Shown: positions 33,106 through 42,213, counted from the stretch's first letter. The stretch is DNA of 64,000 bases from JBBSBY01 sp038205805 (GCA_038205805.1 JBBRBO010000002.1:62001-126000), one strand, 5' to 3'. The notes: generated by a model from the letters alone, not told the origin. Translations and numbers: made by a program.

Positions 33106-33431
33106 GTATGGATTCCGTGGTGTGGTTAAGGAGTCAATGTATAAATCGTTGAGGAACACACCGATTTCCCTTAGCACAGGAAACCACGATTGGCAAAGCC
33201 TCGGCGCCCATCTATGTCACGCAGGTAGGATCTTGCTTCGGCCCGGTTCTTCATGGTAACTTCCAGTGCCCGAGACAGGTGAACCCGTCCCGATTGGTCC
33301 AAACAGCGGCAGTGTATACTTCACCGGCTTGCGGAGAGGTGTATTCACTCTGCTTTCATGTCGCCGTTGCAGGATGTATGAACTCCCGGTGAACGGTTAC
33401 CATTCTTGTTATTCTGTAAGGCGGTATTCGC
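33106..33431. repeat. intergenic gap with one repeat end (CCGGTGAACGGTTA)
   Basis: The gap between lpxB and the efflux adaptor holds CCGGTGAACGGTTA at 33386-33399, the exact reverse complement of the element end TAACCGTTCACCGG at 23349. A partner end to the left was not found, so it may be a remnant or a solo copy. Nothing else was recognised. Confidence 0.4.
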
Positions 33432-34712
33432 ATGAACCGTGAACACATATCGCGGAGACGAAAGATCTGGTCGGTTTTTTTTTCTCTGATCGTATTTTCC
33501 ATAACTGCGCTGCTGGTTTCCTGTGGTGGACCAAAGGAAAAGACCGGCAAGCCCGACTTCCCCGTGCCGGTGGAATTAGCCAAGGTTGAACAAAAGGACA
33601 CTGCCGTTTATCTCGAGGGCATAGGTAACATCGCCGCATACAACGTGGTTGACATCAAGGCGCGGGTCACGGGAGAACTCATCCGCATCTTCTTCAAGGA
33701 AGGCGATTATCTCAAGCCGGATCAGGACATCTTTACCATTGATCCTGCGCCCTTCGAGGCTAAGGTCAAGGAGATAGACGCCCGCGTGAATCAGTCAAGG
33801 GTGCAGTATGAGCAGGCTAAACGAGAATACAAGCGATTTCAGACATTACACGACCAAAAGGCTATTAGTTTAGAGCAACTCGAAACCAAAGAAGTCGATA
33901 TGAACGCCAAGTTTTTCGAGATGCGTCTGCACGAAGCCGAGCTGGAAACGGCGCTCCTGAACCTGAGCTATTGTCACATCAAATCCCCCATAGCCGGTAA
34001 GTCCGGTGAAAAGCTCATAGACAATTTCAATATGGTGAATGCCAACCAGGACAAACTAGTTACCATCAGGCAAACACAACCCATAAAGGCCAAATTTTCC
34101 CTACCCGGCAAGTATCTCCTTGAGATTCAGAAATTTGCGGAAAAGCATCCCCTCGAGGTCACTATCAAAATAGGCAATGGCGAGCCCCCCGAGACCGGCG
34201 TTTTGACCCTAATTGACTCCACGATCAACCCGCGAACCGGTATGATTGCCCTGGAAGGCACGTTTGAGAATAAGGAGTCCAAGCTTTGGCCGGGACAGTT
34301 CGTGCATGTGCGCCTGAAACTCCGTGAGGATCCGAACAGCGTAGTAGTTAGCGACAAGGCGGTAAACGATGGCCCCGACGGTCAATTCGCCTGGGTAGTG
34401 GCCGAAGACCAGAGTGTAAGCATGCGACCGATGAAGGTGGCGCGGCGGGACGGCGGCCTGGTTATCGTCGCGGAAGGCTTAAAACCGGGCGAAACCGTCG
34501 TCACTAGCGGCGCTCTCATGTTACGACCCGGCGCCAAAGTCATCACCAGGGAACAGATGCGGCAAATGCAACAGGCCGGCGGTCCTCCCAGCGGCGGCCC
34601 CGGCGCCCCCCAAAAAGCCGGAGGTAAAGGCGACGGTAAACCGGAGACTCCCGACAAGCCTCCTACAGCGCATCCGGGAAGTCCGGCTCACAAAGGTGAC
34701 GCGAAGAAATGA
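33432..34712 (+). CDS. RND efflux periplasmic adaptor lipoprotein
   Basis: A lipoprotein signal ends LLVSC (Cys31), followed by the adaptor domains: a barrel-sandwich hybrid (GIGNIAAYNVVDIKARVTGE, FKEGDYLKPDQDIFTID), a helical hairpin (NQSRVQYEQAKREYKRFQ and beyond) and the second lipoyl half (CHIKSPIAGKSGEKLID). The C-terminal 50 residues are a low-complexity Gly/Pro/Lys tail (QQAGGPPSGGPGAPQ) that many such proteins lack. It links the inner-membrane pump to an outer-membrane channel. Its stop overlaps the pump gene start by four bases. No TolC-type gene is in the window. Confidence 0.93.
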   Translation: MNREHISRRRKIWSVFFSLIVFSITALLVSCGGPKEKTGKPDFPVPVELAKVEQKDTAVYLEGIGNIAAYNVVDIKARVTGELIRIFFKEGDYLKPDQDIFTIDPAPFEAKVKEIDARVNQSRVQYEQAKREYKRFQTLHDQKAISLEQLETKEVDMNAKFFEMRLHEAELETALLNLSYCHIKSPIAGKSGEKLIDNFNMVNANQDKLVTIRQTQPIKAKFSLPGKYLLEIQKFAEKHPLEVTIKIGNGEPPETGVLTLIDSTINPRTGMIALEGTFENKESKLWPGQFVHVRLKLREDPNSVVVSDKAVNDGPDGQFAWVVAEDQSVSMRPMKVARRDGGLVIVAEGLKPGETVVTSGALMLRPGAKVITREQMRQMQQAGGPPSGGPGAPQKAGGKGDGKPETPDKPPTAHPGSPAHKGDAKK

Positions 34713-37700
34713 ACATCACGGAAATCTTCATACGTCGCCCGGTCCTAACCATAACCCTGATGGCGGCCATGATCTTCTTCGGGGTAATCGGCTATATTTA
34801 CCTGCCTGTTTCCGCTTTGCCGCAGGTGGACTTCCCCACCATATCCGTGCAGGCGTTGCTGCCGGGAGCGGATCCCGAAACAATGGCCTCCAGCGTGGCC
34901 ACACCCCTGGAAAAGCAGTTCTCGGCCATAGACGGGCTGAGAACCATGAGTTCGTCCAGCAGCCAAGGCAAGACCACCATCAACCTGCAGTTTGATCTAA
35001 ATCGTAAGATCGACGGCGCAGGCATGGACGTCCAGGCGGCGATCACCAAGGCTTCAGGATTGCTCCCCCCGAACATGCCGAGTCCGCCTACCTTCAGTAA
35101 GGTGAACCCGGCGGAGCGCCCCATCTTTTACATGGCCATGTCGTCGGATACCATGCCGCTCTACAAGGTGAACGACTACGCCGAAACCTACGTGTCGAAT
35201 ACCTTATCGCTCATACCCGGTGTGGCGCAGATCATCAACTACAGTCAGCAAAAATTTACGGTGCGTATCTACGTGCGCCCGGATCTATTGGCGGCAAAAC
35301 GCATTGGTCTCAATGACGTCATGCGCGCCGTGGTGTCCCAGAATGTGAACCTGCCGCTGGGAACCCTGGACGGCCCCGCGGAGACGCGAACGATCAAGGC
35401 CTCCGGTCAGCTAATGGACGCTGCCGCATACGAGCCGATAATCGTATCCTACGTGGAGGGTCAACCAGTTCGCCTCAAGGACATCGCCCAAATCGAAAAC
35501 AGCGTCTACGCGGACAAGGTGACCAGCTTTTATAACGGTAAGCAGGTCGTCGCCTTGGCCGTGCAGAGACAGCCGGGATCAAATACCATCAACATTGTGG
35601 ATGAAATCCGCAAGCTGTTGCCCGTAATCCGCACATCTTTGCCGCCCACGATCAAGCTTGAGATCATCTACGACATGTCCGAATCCATTCGGGCGTCCAT
35701 CCACGATGTAAAACTTACCTTGTTAATAGCCATAGCGCTGGTAATCGGGGTGGTGTTCATTTTCTTGCGGAATATCTACGCCACCATCATAGCCAGTATC
35801 GCTATCCCTCTGTCGATTATTTGCACCTTCGGAGTCATGTACTCCCTGGGCTTTTCGCTCGATAACTTGTCGCTCATGGCTCTGGTGCTCTCCGTAGGCT
35901 TTGTCGTTGACGACGCCATTGTGGTGCTCGAAAACATCGTACGGCATCTCGAAATGGGCAAAAAGCCGTTCCAAGCTGCGGTAGACGGAGCGGGGCAGAT
36001 CGTTTTCACGATCATCTCCATGACCTCCAGCCTCGCGGTGGTGTTTGTCCCGATTATGTTTATGGCTGGTATTTACGGTCGCGTTCTCAACGAATTTGCC
36101 GTGACGATTACGGTAGCCATCGTGCTCTCCGGTATTTCCGCGCTTATGGCGAGTCCCATGTTGAGCAGTCGTCTCTTAAGCCCCAGAACAAAGCTTGCGG
36201 AGACCGACCCCATTTTCGGCGCCATGCTCAAATTTTACGCCTGGACGCTCAGGAGCGCCATTCGGCATCGCGCGGTCATGCTTGTAGTTGCCGCGCTTGT
36301 ACTTGGTGGAACCCTCTACATCTTCGCGGTGATTCCTAAGGGATTTGTCCCTCCTGAGGACATGAACTACATGATCGGATTCAATATCGCGGGGCAGGGG
36401 ATTTCCCCGGAAGCCATGAAGGCCAACCTCAGACAACTTGAACCGATGCTCAAGAGTGATCCGGACATTCGATCCGTGCTCAATGTGGCGGGATTTCCTC
36501 AAAGGAATCAGGGCTTTACCATTGCGTTCCTAAAGGACCGGCCCCCGCGTGCGGCTCCGGCCACGGCGGTTATGGCGCGACTCTTCCCGGTGGCGAATTC
36601 CTTGCCCGGTCTGATGACCTTCTTTTCCGTGCCGCCCCTCATCGAAATCAACACGGAATTTACGGCGAGTCCTTATCAGCTTATTCTACAATCAGCGGAT
36701 ACGCGGGCGTTGTTCCCTGCGGCGCAAAAGCTTACGTACGCTATGTACGCGATGCCGCAGCTCAAGGGTGTAAACTCGAATCTCTACATTCAGAATCCCG
36801 AAGTCTTTCTAGATATTCAGCGGGACAAGGCCGGTTCACTCGGCATCAGCGCGGAAGAACTCGAGCAGTCGGCGTTTTCCGCATTCGGTTCGCGCGAAAT
36901 CTCAAATATTTACGCCTCCACAGACACCTACAAGGTCGTGCTTCAAGTAGGCAAATCGTACCAGGTGAATGAAGGGCAAGTGGCGGACATTTACCTGAAG
37001 AACACCACGGGCGACATGGTCAGGTTGGACGTGGTAGCGGACCTAAAGCCTCAGGTGGGTCCCTTAACCATCAACCACTATGGGCAATTGCCCTCGGTCA
37101 CGATCTCTTATGATACGGCCCCTGGGTATTCCCTGGGTCAGGCGACCGAAGCGCTCCGTAAAACAGCGTCGCAAATCCTCCCCGACGTAGTGCTTTCAAA
37201 GTTCAGCGGCACCGCCGAAGCGTTCGAAACCTCCATTCGCAGCCTGTCAATATTGCTCATTTTTGCCATTGTCATTATCTATATGATTCTGGCCGCGCTT
37301 TACGAGAGCTTTCTCCATCCGCTGACCATCATTGCCGGATTGCCCTCCGCAGCGTTTGGGGGCTTGCTCGTACTGTGGCTCTTCGGCTATGAGCTGAACC
37401 TCTATGGATTTGTGGGGCTCTTTATGCTCATTGGTATCGTGAAGAAAAACGCGATCATGGTGGTAGATTTCGCCCTGGAAGCCGAGCGCGAAGGGAAAAC
37501 CCCCCTTGAGGCCGCCGTGGAAGGCTCTTTAGCGCGCTTTCGGCCCATCATGATGACCACCATTGCGGCGGTGGCGGGCATGTTTCCCATAGCTGTAGGG
37601 TACGGCGCCGGTGGGGCCTCGCGTCAGCCTATGGGACTCGCGGTGGTCGGCGGGTTGCTGCTTTCCCAGGTGGTGACGCTTTATCTCACGCCTGTAGTGT

Positions 37701-37780
37701 ATTCCTATCTAGCGTCGTTGCAGCTATGGCGCCGCAAGAGGACTGCGCACAACCGAGAACTCATGGGCATACCCGATTAG
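34709..37780 (+). CDS. RND-type multidrug efflux permease (HAE-1 family), 1023 aa
   Basis: The length and layout match AcrB/MdtB-like proton-driven pumps: FIRRPVLTITLMAAMIFFGV at the start, two large periplasmic domains and twelve helices. The proton relay is seen as VLSVGFVVDDAIVVLENIV (two Asp in helix 4) and the Lys in LFMLIGIVKKNAIMVVDFAL in helix 10. Porter-domain sequence DFPTISVQALLPGADPETMA is of MdtB/MdtC type. ATG overlaps the adaptor gene stop (ATGA). Together the two genes should form an export system for hydrophobic compounds or metals chelates; substrates are unknown. Confidence 0.95.
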   Translation: MNITEIFIRRPVLTITLMAAMIFFGVIGYIYLPVSALPQVDFPTISVQALLPGADPETMASSVATPLEKQFSAIDGLRTMSSSSSQGKTTINLQFDLNRKIDGAGMDVQAAITKASGLLPPNMPSPPTFSKVNPAERPIFYMAMSSDTMPLYKVNDYAETYVSNTLSLIPGVAQIINYSQQKFTVRIYVRPDLLAAKRIGLNDVMRAVVSQNVNLPLGTLDGPAETRTIKASGQLMDAAAYEPIIVSYVEGQPVRLKDIAQIENSVYADKVTSFYNGKQVVALAVQRQPGSNTINIVDEIRKLLPVIRTSLPPTIKLEIIYDMSESIRASIHDVKLTLLIAIALVIGVVFIFLRNIYATIIASIAIPLSIICTFGVMYSLGFSLDNLSLMALVLSVGFVVDDAIVVLENIVRHLEMGKKPFQAAVDGAGQIVFTIISMTSSLAVVFVPIMFMAGIYGRVLNEFAVTITVAIVLSGISALMASPMLSSRLLSPRTKLAETDPIFGAMLKFYAWTLRSAIRHRAVMLVVAALVLGGTLYIFAVIPKGFVPPEDMNYMIGFNIAGQGISPEAMKANLRQLEPMLKSDPDIRSVLNVAGFPQRNQGFTIAFLKDRPPRAAPATAVMARLFPVANSLPGLMTFFSVPPLIEINTEFTASPYQLILQSADTRALFPAAQKLTYAMYAMPQLKGVNSNLYIQNPEVFLDIQRDKAGSLGISAEELEQSAFSAFGSREISNIYASTDTYKVVLQVGKSYQVNEGQVADIYLKNTTGDMVRLDVVADLKPQVGPLTINHYGQLPSVTISYDTAPGYSLGQATEALRKTASQILPDVVLSKFSGTAEAFETSIRSLSILLIFAIVIIYMILAALYESFLHPLTIIAGLPSAAFGGLLVLWLFGYELNLYGFVGLFMLIGIVKKNAIMVVDFALEAEREGKTPLEAAVEGSLARFRPIMMTTIAAVAGMFPIAVGYGAGGASRQPMGLAVVGGLLLSQVVTLYLTPVVYSYLASLQLWRRKRTAHNRELMGIPD

Positions 37781-38663
37781 GATTGGGAGCATGAAGCAAG
37801 GAGAGTCGCTGCGCGTAAATTCGTGGGGAGGTCGTCCGCTCAAGCCTTGCAAATCCGGGCTAGGAAGATTTTGGGGCAACCCTCTTGCAGATGAACGCTA
37901 AGCGACAATCCCGACCCGCACATTAAGACGGGCTGAAATATGGAATGGCTGATATGGAGGGGAGAGGGTGTTTTCGCCGGCTTTGTCTACGCACAAAGCC
38001 CACGTCCTGCAAACCTGTTCCGCTGAGGCCATAGGAGACGCCGTGTACACGCTCTTGCGTGCATTACCACTGCGGCGTGACAATAATGAGCAAAAAACGC
38101 CGTTCCCCCTCAGATGAGTCATTCGTCATGAGCAGTGCTTTGGAAAACGCCTCCGGGCCGCTCTATAAGACCTTTTACTTTTTTGCCTTGACAACTTAAT
38201 ATTTTACTATACGATAGAAAGTAGAGCTTACGCAACTTTTATTTCAAAGAATCGTCCAGTTTTTTGGAAGGGTTCACCAAGCCGAGGGCGGTTCTATGCC
38301 CAACACTTGTCGGCGCGTTAATCTTTCATCCTGTGAACGTTGAAGAGAAGCCGGCTTCCTACTACTGTAGGAGACGAAGGAATTCACATCCCTCGTCAAC
38401 TCCGGTGAGGAGCTTTCCGTTTCCTTTGCAGCGCCTAAGGAAAAACTATGGGCGGGTGTCCGACAATTCGGGAGAGAGTCTGGTGGGCAAGCATGGCGCT
38501 ACTGGAGCGCTTGAGTACCAAACTCGCTTTCAATAAAGGGAAGTATCGTCACAACCATGCAGTTCTCCAAGCCCAACACGCGGCATGGCTGAACCGAATA
38601 CCGTGGGCATTGAAAAGACGCGAGACGCTTTGCGTAAGGCGACTGACGCCTAGCGAACCACTC
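37781..38663. other. 880-base gene-poor region with a plus-strand promoter
   Basis: No convincing gene. A good promoter, TTGACA (38188-38193) and TACGAT (38210-38215) 16 bases apart, points to the right, yet the next plus-strand gene begins at 39693 with an opposing gene between. It might serve a small RNA. Reading from about 38379, one frame gives KEFTSLVNSGEELSVSFAAP and continues open for some 35 codons before stops appear, which could be the remains of a gene. Confidence 0.35.
38188..38215 (+). promoter_or_regulatory. sigma70-type promoter without an obvious gene
   Basis: Perfect -35 TTGACA, 16-base AT-rich spacer and -10 TACGAT. Transcription would start near 38222. No coding start with a ribosome binding site follows within several hundred bases. 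Confidence 0.45.
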
Positions 38664-39380
38664 TTAATGGAGCAGAGCCGGTGGTTCGTCTTCTGCCGAA
38701 GCAGAATCTTCGAACTTGTTGGAAAGCAGGCCCAGTTCCAACCGCGTGTCGTGAATGAGGCGCTCGGTTTCTCTCATTATCCGGCGGAGATCCGCATCTG
38801 AGATTCGGTTGAGTTCTTCCGGTCGAAGGCGGCCCATTATAGCGGTGAGTTCATCCAGACGTTTGGATAACGGAGTAACCGGCGCAGTCTCGATCGGCGA
38901 GTGGGGAGCGCCTGTGGAACGATTCTTGTACACGTACAACGCCAAACCGATAACTATTCCGGCTAATAGAGCCGGCAAACACAAGAAAATATACGGATTC
39001 AAAGCAATCCCCCATAGCATACCGGAGTGATCCTGAAAAAAGCGCTCGGCGCTCTGATTTAGACCCTGGACATCTTGCTCGATGGCATTCACTCCCCGAC
39101 GGACGTCATAGACGCGCTCGTCGATGGAAATCACGCGATTACGTATTCCGTTCATATCCACTTTGATTTCCGCCGTGTTTCGGGAAATCCCCGAGACATC
39201 CGCTCCGATGGCGGGCAGTGTCTCGTTGCGCATCGTGGATGTCTGTTCAAGGACGGCTCGGGTGTGCGAACGAATGTCCCGTCCGAAGTAGACGAGGGTG
39301 ATCATCAGGCCTGCCTGAAGCAAGAGCATTGCGCCCATGAACAGCGCCGGCATGTTTACGCCTTTGAATGAAGCGCGCAT
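38664..39380 (-). CDS. two-helix membrane protein with extracytoplasmic coil, 238 aa
   Basis: I do not recognise a family. The protein has a membrane helix at residues about 10-30 (LFMGAMLLLQAGLMITLVYF), a helical domain of about 95 residues (RNRVISIDERVYDVRRGVNA) that should lie outside the cytoplasm, a second helix (NPYIFLCLPALLAGIVIGLA) and a cytoplasmic coiled tail (LRPEELNRISDADLRRIMRE). This layout resembles a sensor or chemoreceptor without its signalling part. ATG at 39380 is chosen because AGG lies upstream and the helix then begins normally; an open extension runs to 39452. The dispersed repeat motif TACCGTTTACC overlaps its upstream region. Confidence 0.6.
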   Translation of the reverse strand: MRASFKGVNMPALFMGAMLLLQAGLMITLVYFGRDIRSHTRAVLEQTSTMRNETLPAIGADVSGISRNTAEIKVDMNGIRNRVISIDERVYDVRRGVNAIEQDVQGLNQSAERFFQDHSGMLWGIALNPYIFLCLPALLAGIVIGLALYVYKNRSTGAPHSPIETAPVTPLSKRLDELTAIMGRLRPEELNRISDADLRRIMRETERLIHDTRLELGLLSNKFEDSASAEDEPPALLH

Positions 39381-39462
39381 GCGATACCTACCGTTTACCT
39401 TGTCTTGAAGGCGCACCCCTGAAGGGCAGAAGAGAAGCCCGTGGGCGCGCACGCGTATGGCT

Positions 39463-39530
39463 TAATAGTTCACCCAGGTTGACACGGCTCTGCCTACTGC
39501 CTAAGGTCGGCGTCTCGAGGTGAACAGTTA
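39463..39530. repeat. 68-base inverted-repeat element
   Basis: TAATAGTTCACCC (39463-39475) and GGTGAACAGTTA (39519-39530) are inverted copies, giving a compact element similar in size to those at 16452 and 40266. It sits between the membrane-protein gene and the thioredoxin-like gene. Confidence 0.5.
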
Positions 39531-39692
39531 TCGTATGTCTTAGCTGTTGACGTATCATAGAGCGAAAGTCTGATGAATTCAACAGAAAACGCGTGCCTAT
39601 CGCCACGGGGCTCAATCGTGTAACCTGTTCTTACAACATGACGCACGCTTTGCGTGTGGTCTCTCGGAGAAAAAACTCTAGGAGGGAACGGA

Positions 39693-40262
39693 ATGTCGGA
39701 TATCACGTGGGAAACCGATTACAAGAAAGCCTTGGAAAGAGCCGCCCAAGAGGGCAAACCGGTGTTGGCGGACTTTTTCAACCCCGAATGAATTGGCTGC
39801 AAACAGATGGATGCTGTAACGTATCCTAACGATGAAGTGAAGCAATTGACACCGCAGTTTGTTATTCCTTTGCGTCTTCACCACGATGATCCTGAACTTG
39901 CGCCGAAGTATACTATTAAATGGACACCCGCGCTCCTTACCTTAGACAAAGACGGCGTCGTACATCAGCGAATTACAGGCTTTTTAGGTCCGGAAGAATT
40001 TCTCGCCTCGCAACTGCTGGGAGCGGGTAAGATGTATTTCGACCTGGGAGACTACGACAAGGCGCTGGCGAATTTCAGCACGTTGGAACGCAGATTTGCT
40101 AAATCCACGTTTATTCCCGAAATGACATATTACCGTGGAGTGGCTCAATATAAAAGCAGCCATGATCCCAAAAACTTACGCAAAGCATACGATATGCTTA
40201 AAAGCTCCTTTCCCGATAATCAATGGACCGAACGAGCTTATCCGTATAGATTAATAGACTGA
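39693..40262 (+). CDS. thioredoxin-like selenoprotein candidate with Sec-x-x-Cys motif, 189 aa
   Basis: Starting at ATG 39693 (GGAGGG seven bases upstream) the frame reads MSDITWETDYKKALERAAQE, then KPVLADFFNPE, a TGA codon at 39789-39791, then IGCKQMDAVTYPNDEVKQL and an uninterrupted C-terminal part to TAG-free end at 40262. TGA stands exactly where the first Cys of the CxxC site should be (family form FFNPxCxxCKQMD), so it most likely encodes selenocysteine: Sec33-x-x-Cys36. The fold is confirmed downstream by KWTPALLTLDKDGVVHQRITGF (cis-Pro loop). The last ~70 residues are TPR-like (YFDLGDYDKALANFSTLERR). If TGA were a true stop, only 32 residues would be made and the remaining 156 would not be conserved. 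A redox role in the cytoplasm is inferred. Confidence 0.85.
39789..39817 (+). promoter_or_regulatory. UGA(Sec) codon and candidate bacterial SECIS hairpin
   Basis: Fifteen bases after the TGA, ACAG (39803-39806) and CTGT (39814-39817) close a seven-base loop ATGGATG that contains GG. Bacterial SECIS elements are short hairpins in the coding region just behind the UGA, with G residues in the apical loop and the loop roughly 16 or more bases after it. The stem is short, so the fold is a suggestion only. Confidence 0.5.
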
Positions 40263-40668
40263 AGATAGCCGTTCACGAGGAGGCGCTGTTCGGAATGACG
40301 AAGGGGCGCTTCCCGGCTGTAGTTGAACGGCGGCCCCGATAGATTAGCCTCGGGGTCACTGTTCCCCGTCTTCCGTTAAGAATGCGCCGAGACATAAGAT
40401 TCTGCGCCTGATTTTATGAGCGCAAACAGAGCTTTTTCGGCCGCAGGCCCCCAAGAGCGCCTTCCGCCGGTTCTCGGTTTATCGTGATCTTATAGCGATG
40501 TGCTTTCAAAAAAGTAAGATAGGTGGAGCTTTTGTTGCAAAGCCGGTTTCCGCAATTGCAAAATTGCTTGGAGAGGGTTTGGGACCCATCCTTCTTTCAA
40601 GAAGATTCTCTCCCATATTACTTTTTCGATTAGGCATTGGTATTATACTTTTTTAGCGAGGGTTTGCA
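40263..40668. repeat. inverted-repeat element and hairpin before cobS
   Basis: GCCGTTCAC (40268-40276) and TTGAACGGC (40323-40331) are inverted ends of a ~66-base element of the dispersed family. Right after it GGCCCCGA (40332-40339) and TCGGGGTC (40350-40357) form an eight-pair hairpin that could end the selenoprotein transcript, though no T tract follows. No cobalamin riboswitch was recognised in the remaining 300 bases ahead of cobS. Confidence 0.45.
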
Positions 40669-41388
40669 TTGCAGGACATCAAAACGGCTTTAGCCTTTTT
40701 AACAATTTTTAGACCGAGGCTCGATCCTATCCCTGATATGAAGCAGGTGGGTGAGTCCGCATGGGCTTTTCCTCTCATCGGCGCGGGCATAGGCCTGGTC
40801 TTGGTGCTGGGGAAGGCGCTGCTCGGGCTGGTATTTCCTCCAATTATAACTGCATTGGGCGTTCTTACCTTGTGGTTGATTGTTACGGGCGGCCTTCATG
40901 TGGATGGATGGTGTGATTGCTGGGACGCGCTCGCCGCGCCTGTGACTCCGGAGCGGCGCCGGGAGATCCTCAAAGATTCACGTTTAGGGACGTTCGGAGC
41001 AATAGCCTTGACGCTGCTGCTGGGTTTTAAGGCGGCGGCCTTGGTAGTGGCGACCCCGCTGTATCTGCCGCTCCTTGCGGCTCCCATCATCGGGCGCGGC
41101 ATAATGGTAATCACGGCCAAGGACGCCTCGTACGGCGATGAGGGTATGGGCAGCGGATTTGTAGCCGGCGTCTCATCGAAAGCAATCAGAGTGGCCCTTG
41201 CCGCGATTTTGATCTTTGGTGTTCTCTGCGGCTTCCGCGGGTTTATCGCCGTGATTCTGGCCCTTGCCGCCGCATCGTGGTTCAAAGTCTTTGCCCAGAG
41301 GCGACTTGGGATGGTAAACGGCGATGTGCTCGGAGCTGTCTGCGAGCTGGCCGAGGTGGTGTTTATTGTCTTCGCAGTGGGAAGATGA
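40669..41388 (+). CDS. cobS: adenosylcobinamide-GDP ribazoletransferase (cobalamin synthase)
   Basis: Joins adenosylcobinamide-GDP to alpha-ribazole in the last assembly steps of cobamide synthesis, in the inner membrane. The 239-residue protein has the family signature GGLHVDGWCDCWDAL followed by ILKDSRLGTFG and several membrane helices, and the usual short N-terminus (DIKTALAFLTIFR). The start is a TTG at 40669 with GAGGG upstream. It overlaps the cbiR-like gene by four bases (ATGA). Other cobalamin genes are not in the window. Confidence 0.93.
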   Translation: MQDIKTALAFLTIFRPRLDPIPDMKQVGESAWAFPLIGAGIGLVLVLGKALLGLVFPPIITALGVLTLWLIVTGGLHVDGWCDCWDALAAPVTPERRREILKDSRLGTFGAIALTLLLGFKAAALVVATPLYLPLLAAPIIGRGIMVITAKDASYGDEGMGSGFVAGVSSKAIRVALAAILIFGVLCGFRGFIAVILALAAASWFKVFAQRRLGMVNGDVLGAVCELAEVVFIVFAVGR

Positions 41389-42140
41389 TGCGGCTTGGAA
41401 CCACATCGTACATCTATCCTGCGGATATGTTGACCAACATTGAGAAGATTGTACGATCGGCGCCGGTGATCCGGGACATCGAGCTTTTGGCGTTCGAGTC
41501 GGCCAAGGACTTGTCCGATCTCCCTACACCAAAGGAAATTGAGCGTTTGTGCGAATTGGCGGCGGACCACGATCTCACGTACACGGTCCATTTGCCCATG
41601 GATCTGCGATTGGCCGGACCACAGGCCGAGATCGCGCAGGCAGTGGCCGTTATCAAGCACTTCGAGGCTGTGTGCCCGGTGGCGTACATCACCCATTTGG
41701 CTGCCGAGGATTCACCGGATTTTGCGCAGTGGCTGGATTGCTCCCTACGTTCCGTCGGAGAGATACTGACGGCTTCGGATGTGTGTGAGAGGTTTTGTGT
41801 GGAAACGTTGGAAACCCACACCGAAGAAATGCTCTCGGCGCTCGCTTCTGAATTTCCGTGTCCTTTGTGTGTGGATGTGGGGCATTTCTGGGCTATGGCA
41901 CTGGACCCTTTGCCTTTTCTACGACGCCGGCTGGAGCGCGCCAAAGTCATACACATCCACGGGGTTGGCCGTCGAGATCACAAAAGCCTAGGGCTCATGC
42001 CCATCGAAACGCTTACGCCCACGGCGAAGTTCATTCAAGAGCGCTTCGACGGAGTATTGACCATCGAGGTCTTCAACAAGGCCGACCTCATGGAGTCACT
42101 TGAGGTCTTGAGCCGACTCTGGGGAGATGCAGTCGCTTAA
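41385..42140 (+). CDS. cbiR: TIM-barrel phosphodiesterase, probable cobamide remodelling enzyme
   Basis: A 251-residue AP-endonuclease/xylose-isomerase-like barrel starting MRLGTTSYIYPADMLTNIEK. Metal ligands are seen as H in YTVHLPMD and HLAAED, Glu in CVETLETH, DVGHFW and HIHGVG, with a C-terminal TIEVFNK Glu. This matches CbiR, which cleaves the lower-ligand loop of cobamides so that a different base can be attached by CobS. The assignment rests on the start motif and on translational coupling to cobS; a generic sugar-phosphate isomerase is the alternative. It suggests the organism remodels imported cobamides. Confidence 0.75.
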   Translation: MMRLGTTSYIYPADMLTNIEKIVRSAPVIRDIELLAFESAKDLSDLPTPKEIERLCELAADHDLTYTVHLPMDLRLAGPQAEIAQAVAVIKHFEAVCPVAYITHLAAEDSPDFAQWLDCSLRSVGEILTASDVCERFCVETLETHTEEMLSALASEFPCPLCVDVGHFWAMALDPLPFLRRRLERAKVIHIHGVGRRDHKSLGLMPIETLTPTAKFIQERFDGVLTIEVFNKADLMESLEVLSRLWGDAVA

Positions 42141-42213
42141 CCGCTGGTGTGGTCGCTCTTGAATGACGCCGGCTGCTCACGCGTGTGACACGTCTCATTG
42201 CGGAGCCTTCCTA

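Noticed and set aside
37781..38663. Plus-strand frames of 90 and 117 codons
   Set aside because: Neither has a ribosome binding site or a coherent domain; the longer one is partly antisense to the membrane-protein gene.
39807..40262. Thioredoxin-like gene starting at an internal ATG (39807)
   Set aside because: That start would discard the first half of the thioredoxin fold and has no Shine-Dalgarno; the better ribosome binding site is at 39681, and the intervening TGA is best read as selenocysteine.
40263..40668. Possible cobalamin riboswitch before cobS
   Set aside because: No B12-box-like conserved core could be recognised; the gap is explained in part by a repeat element and a hairpin.
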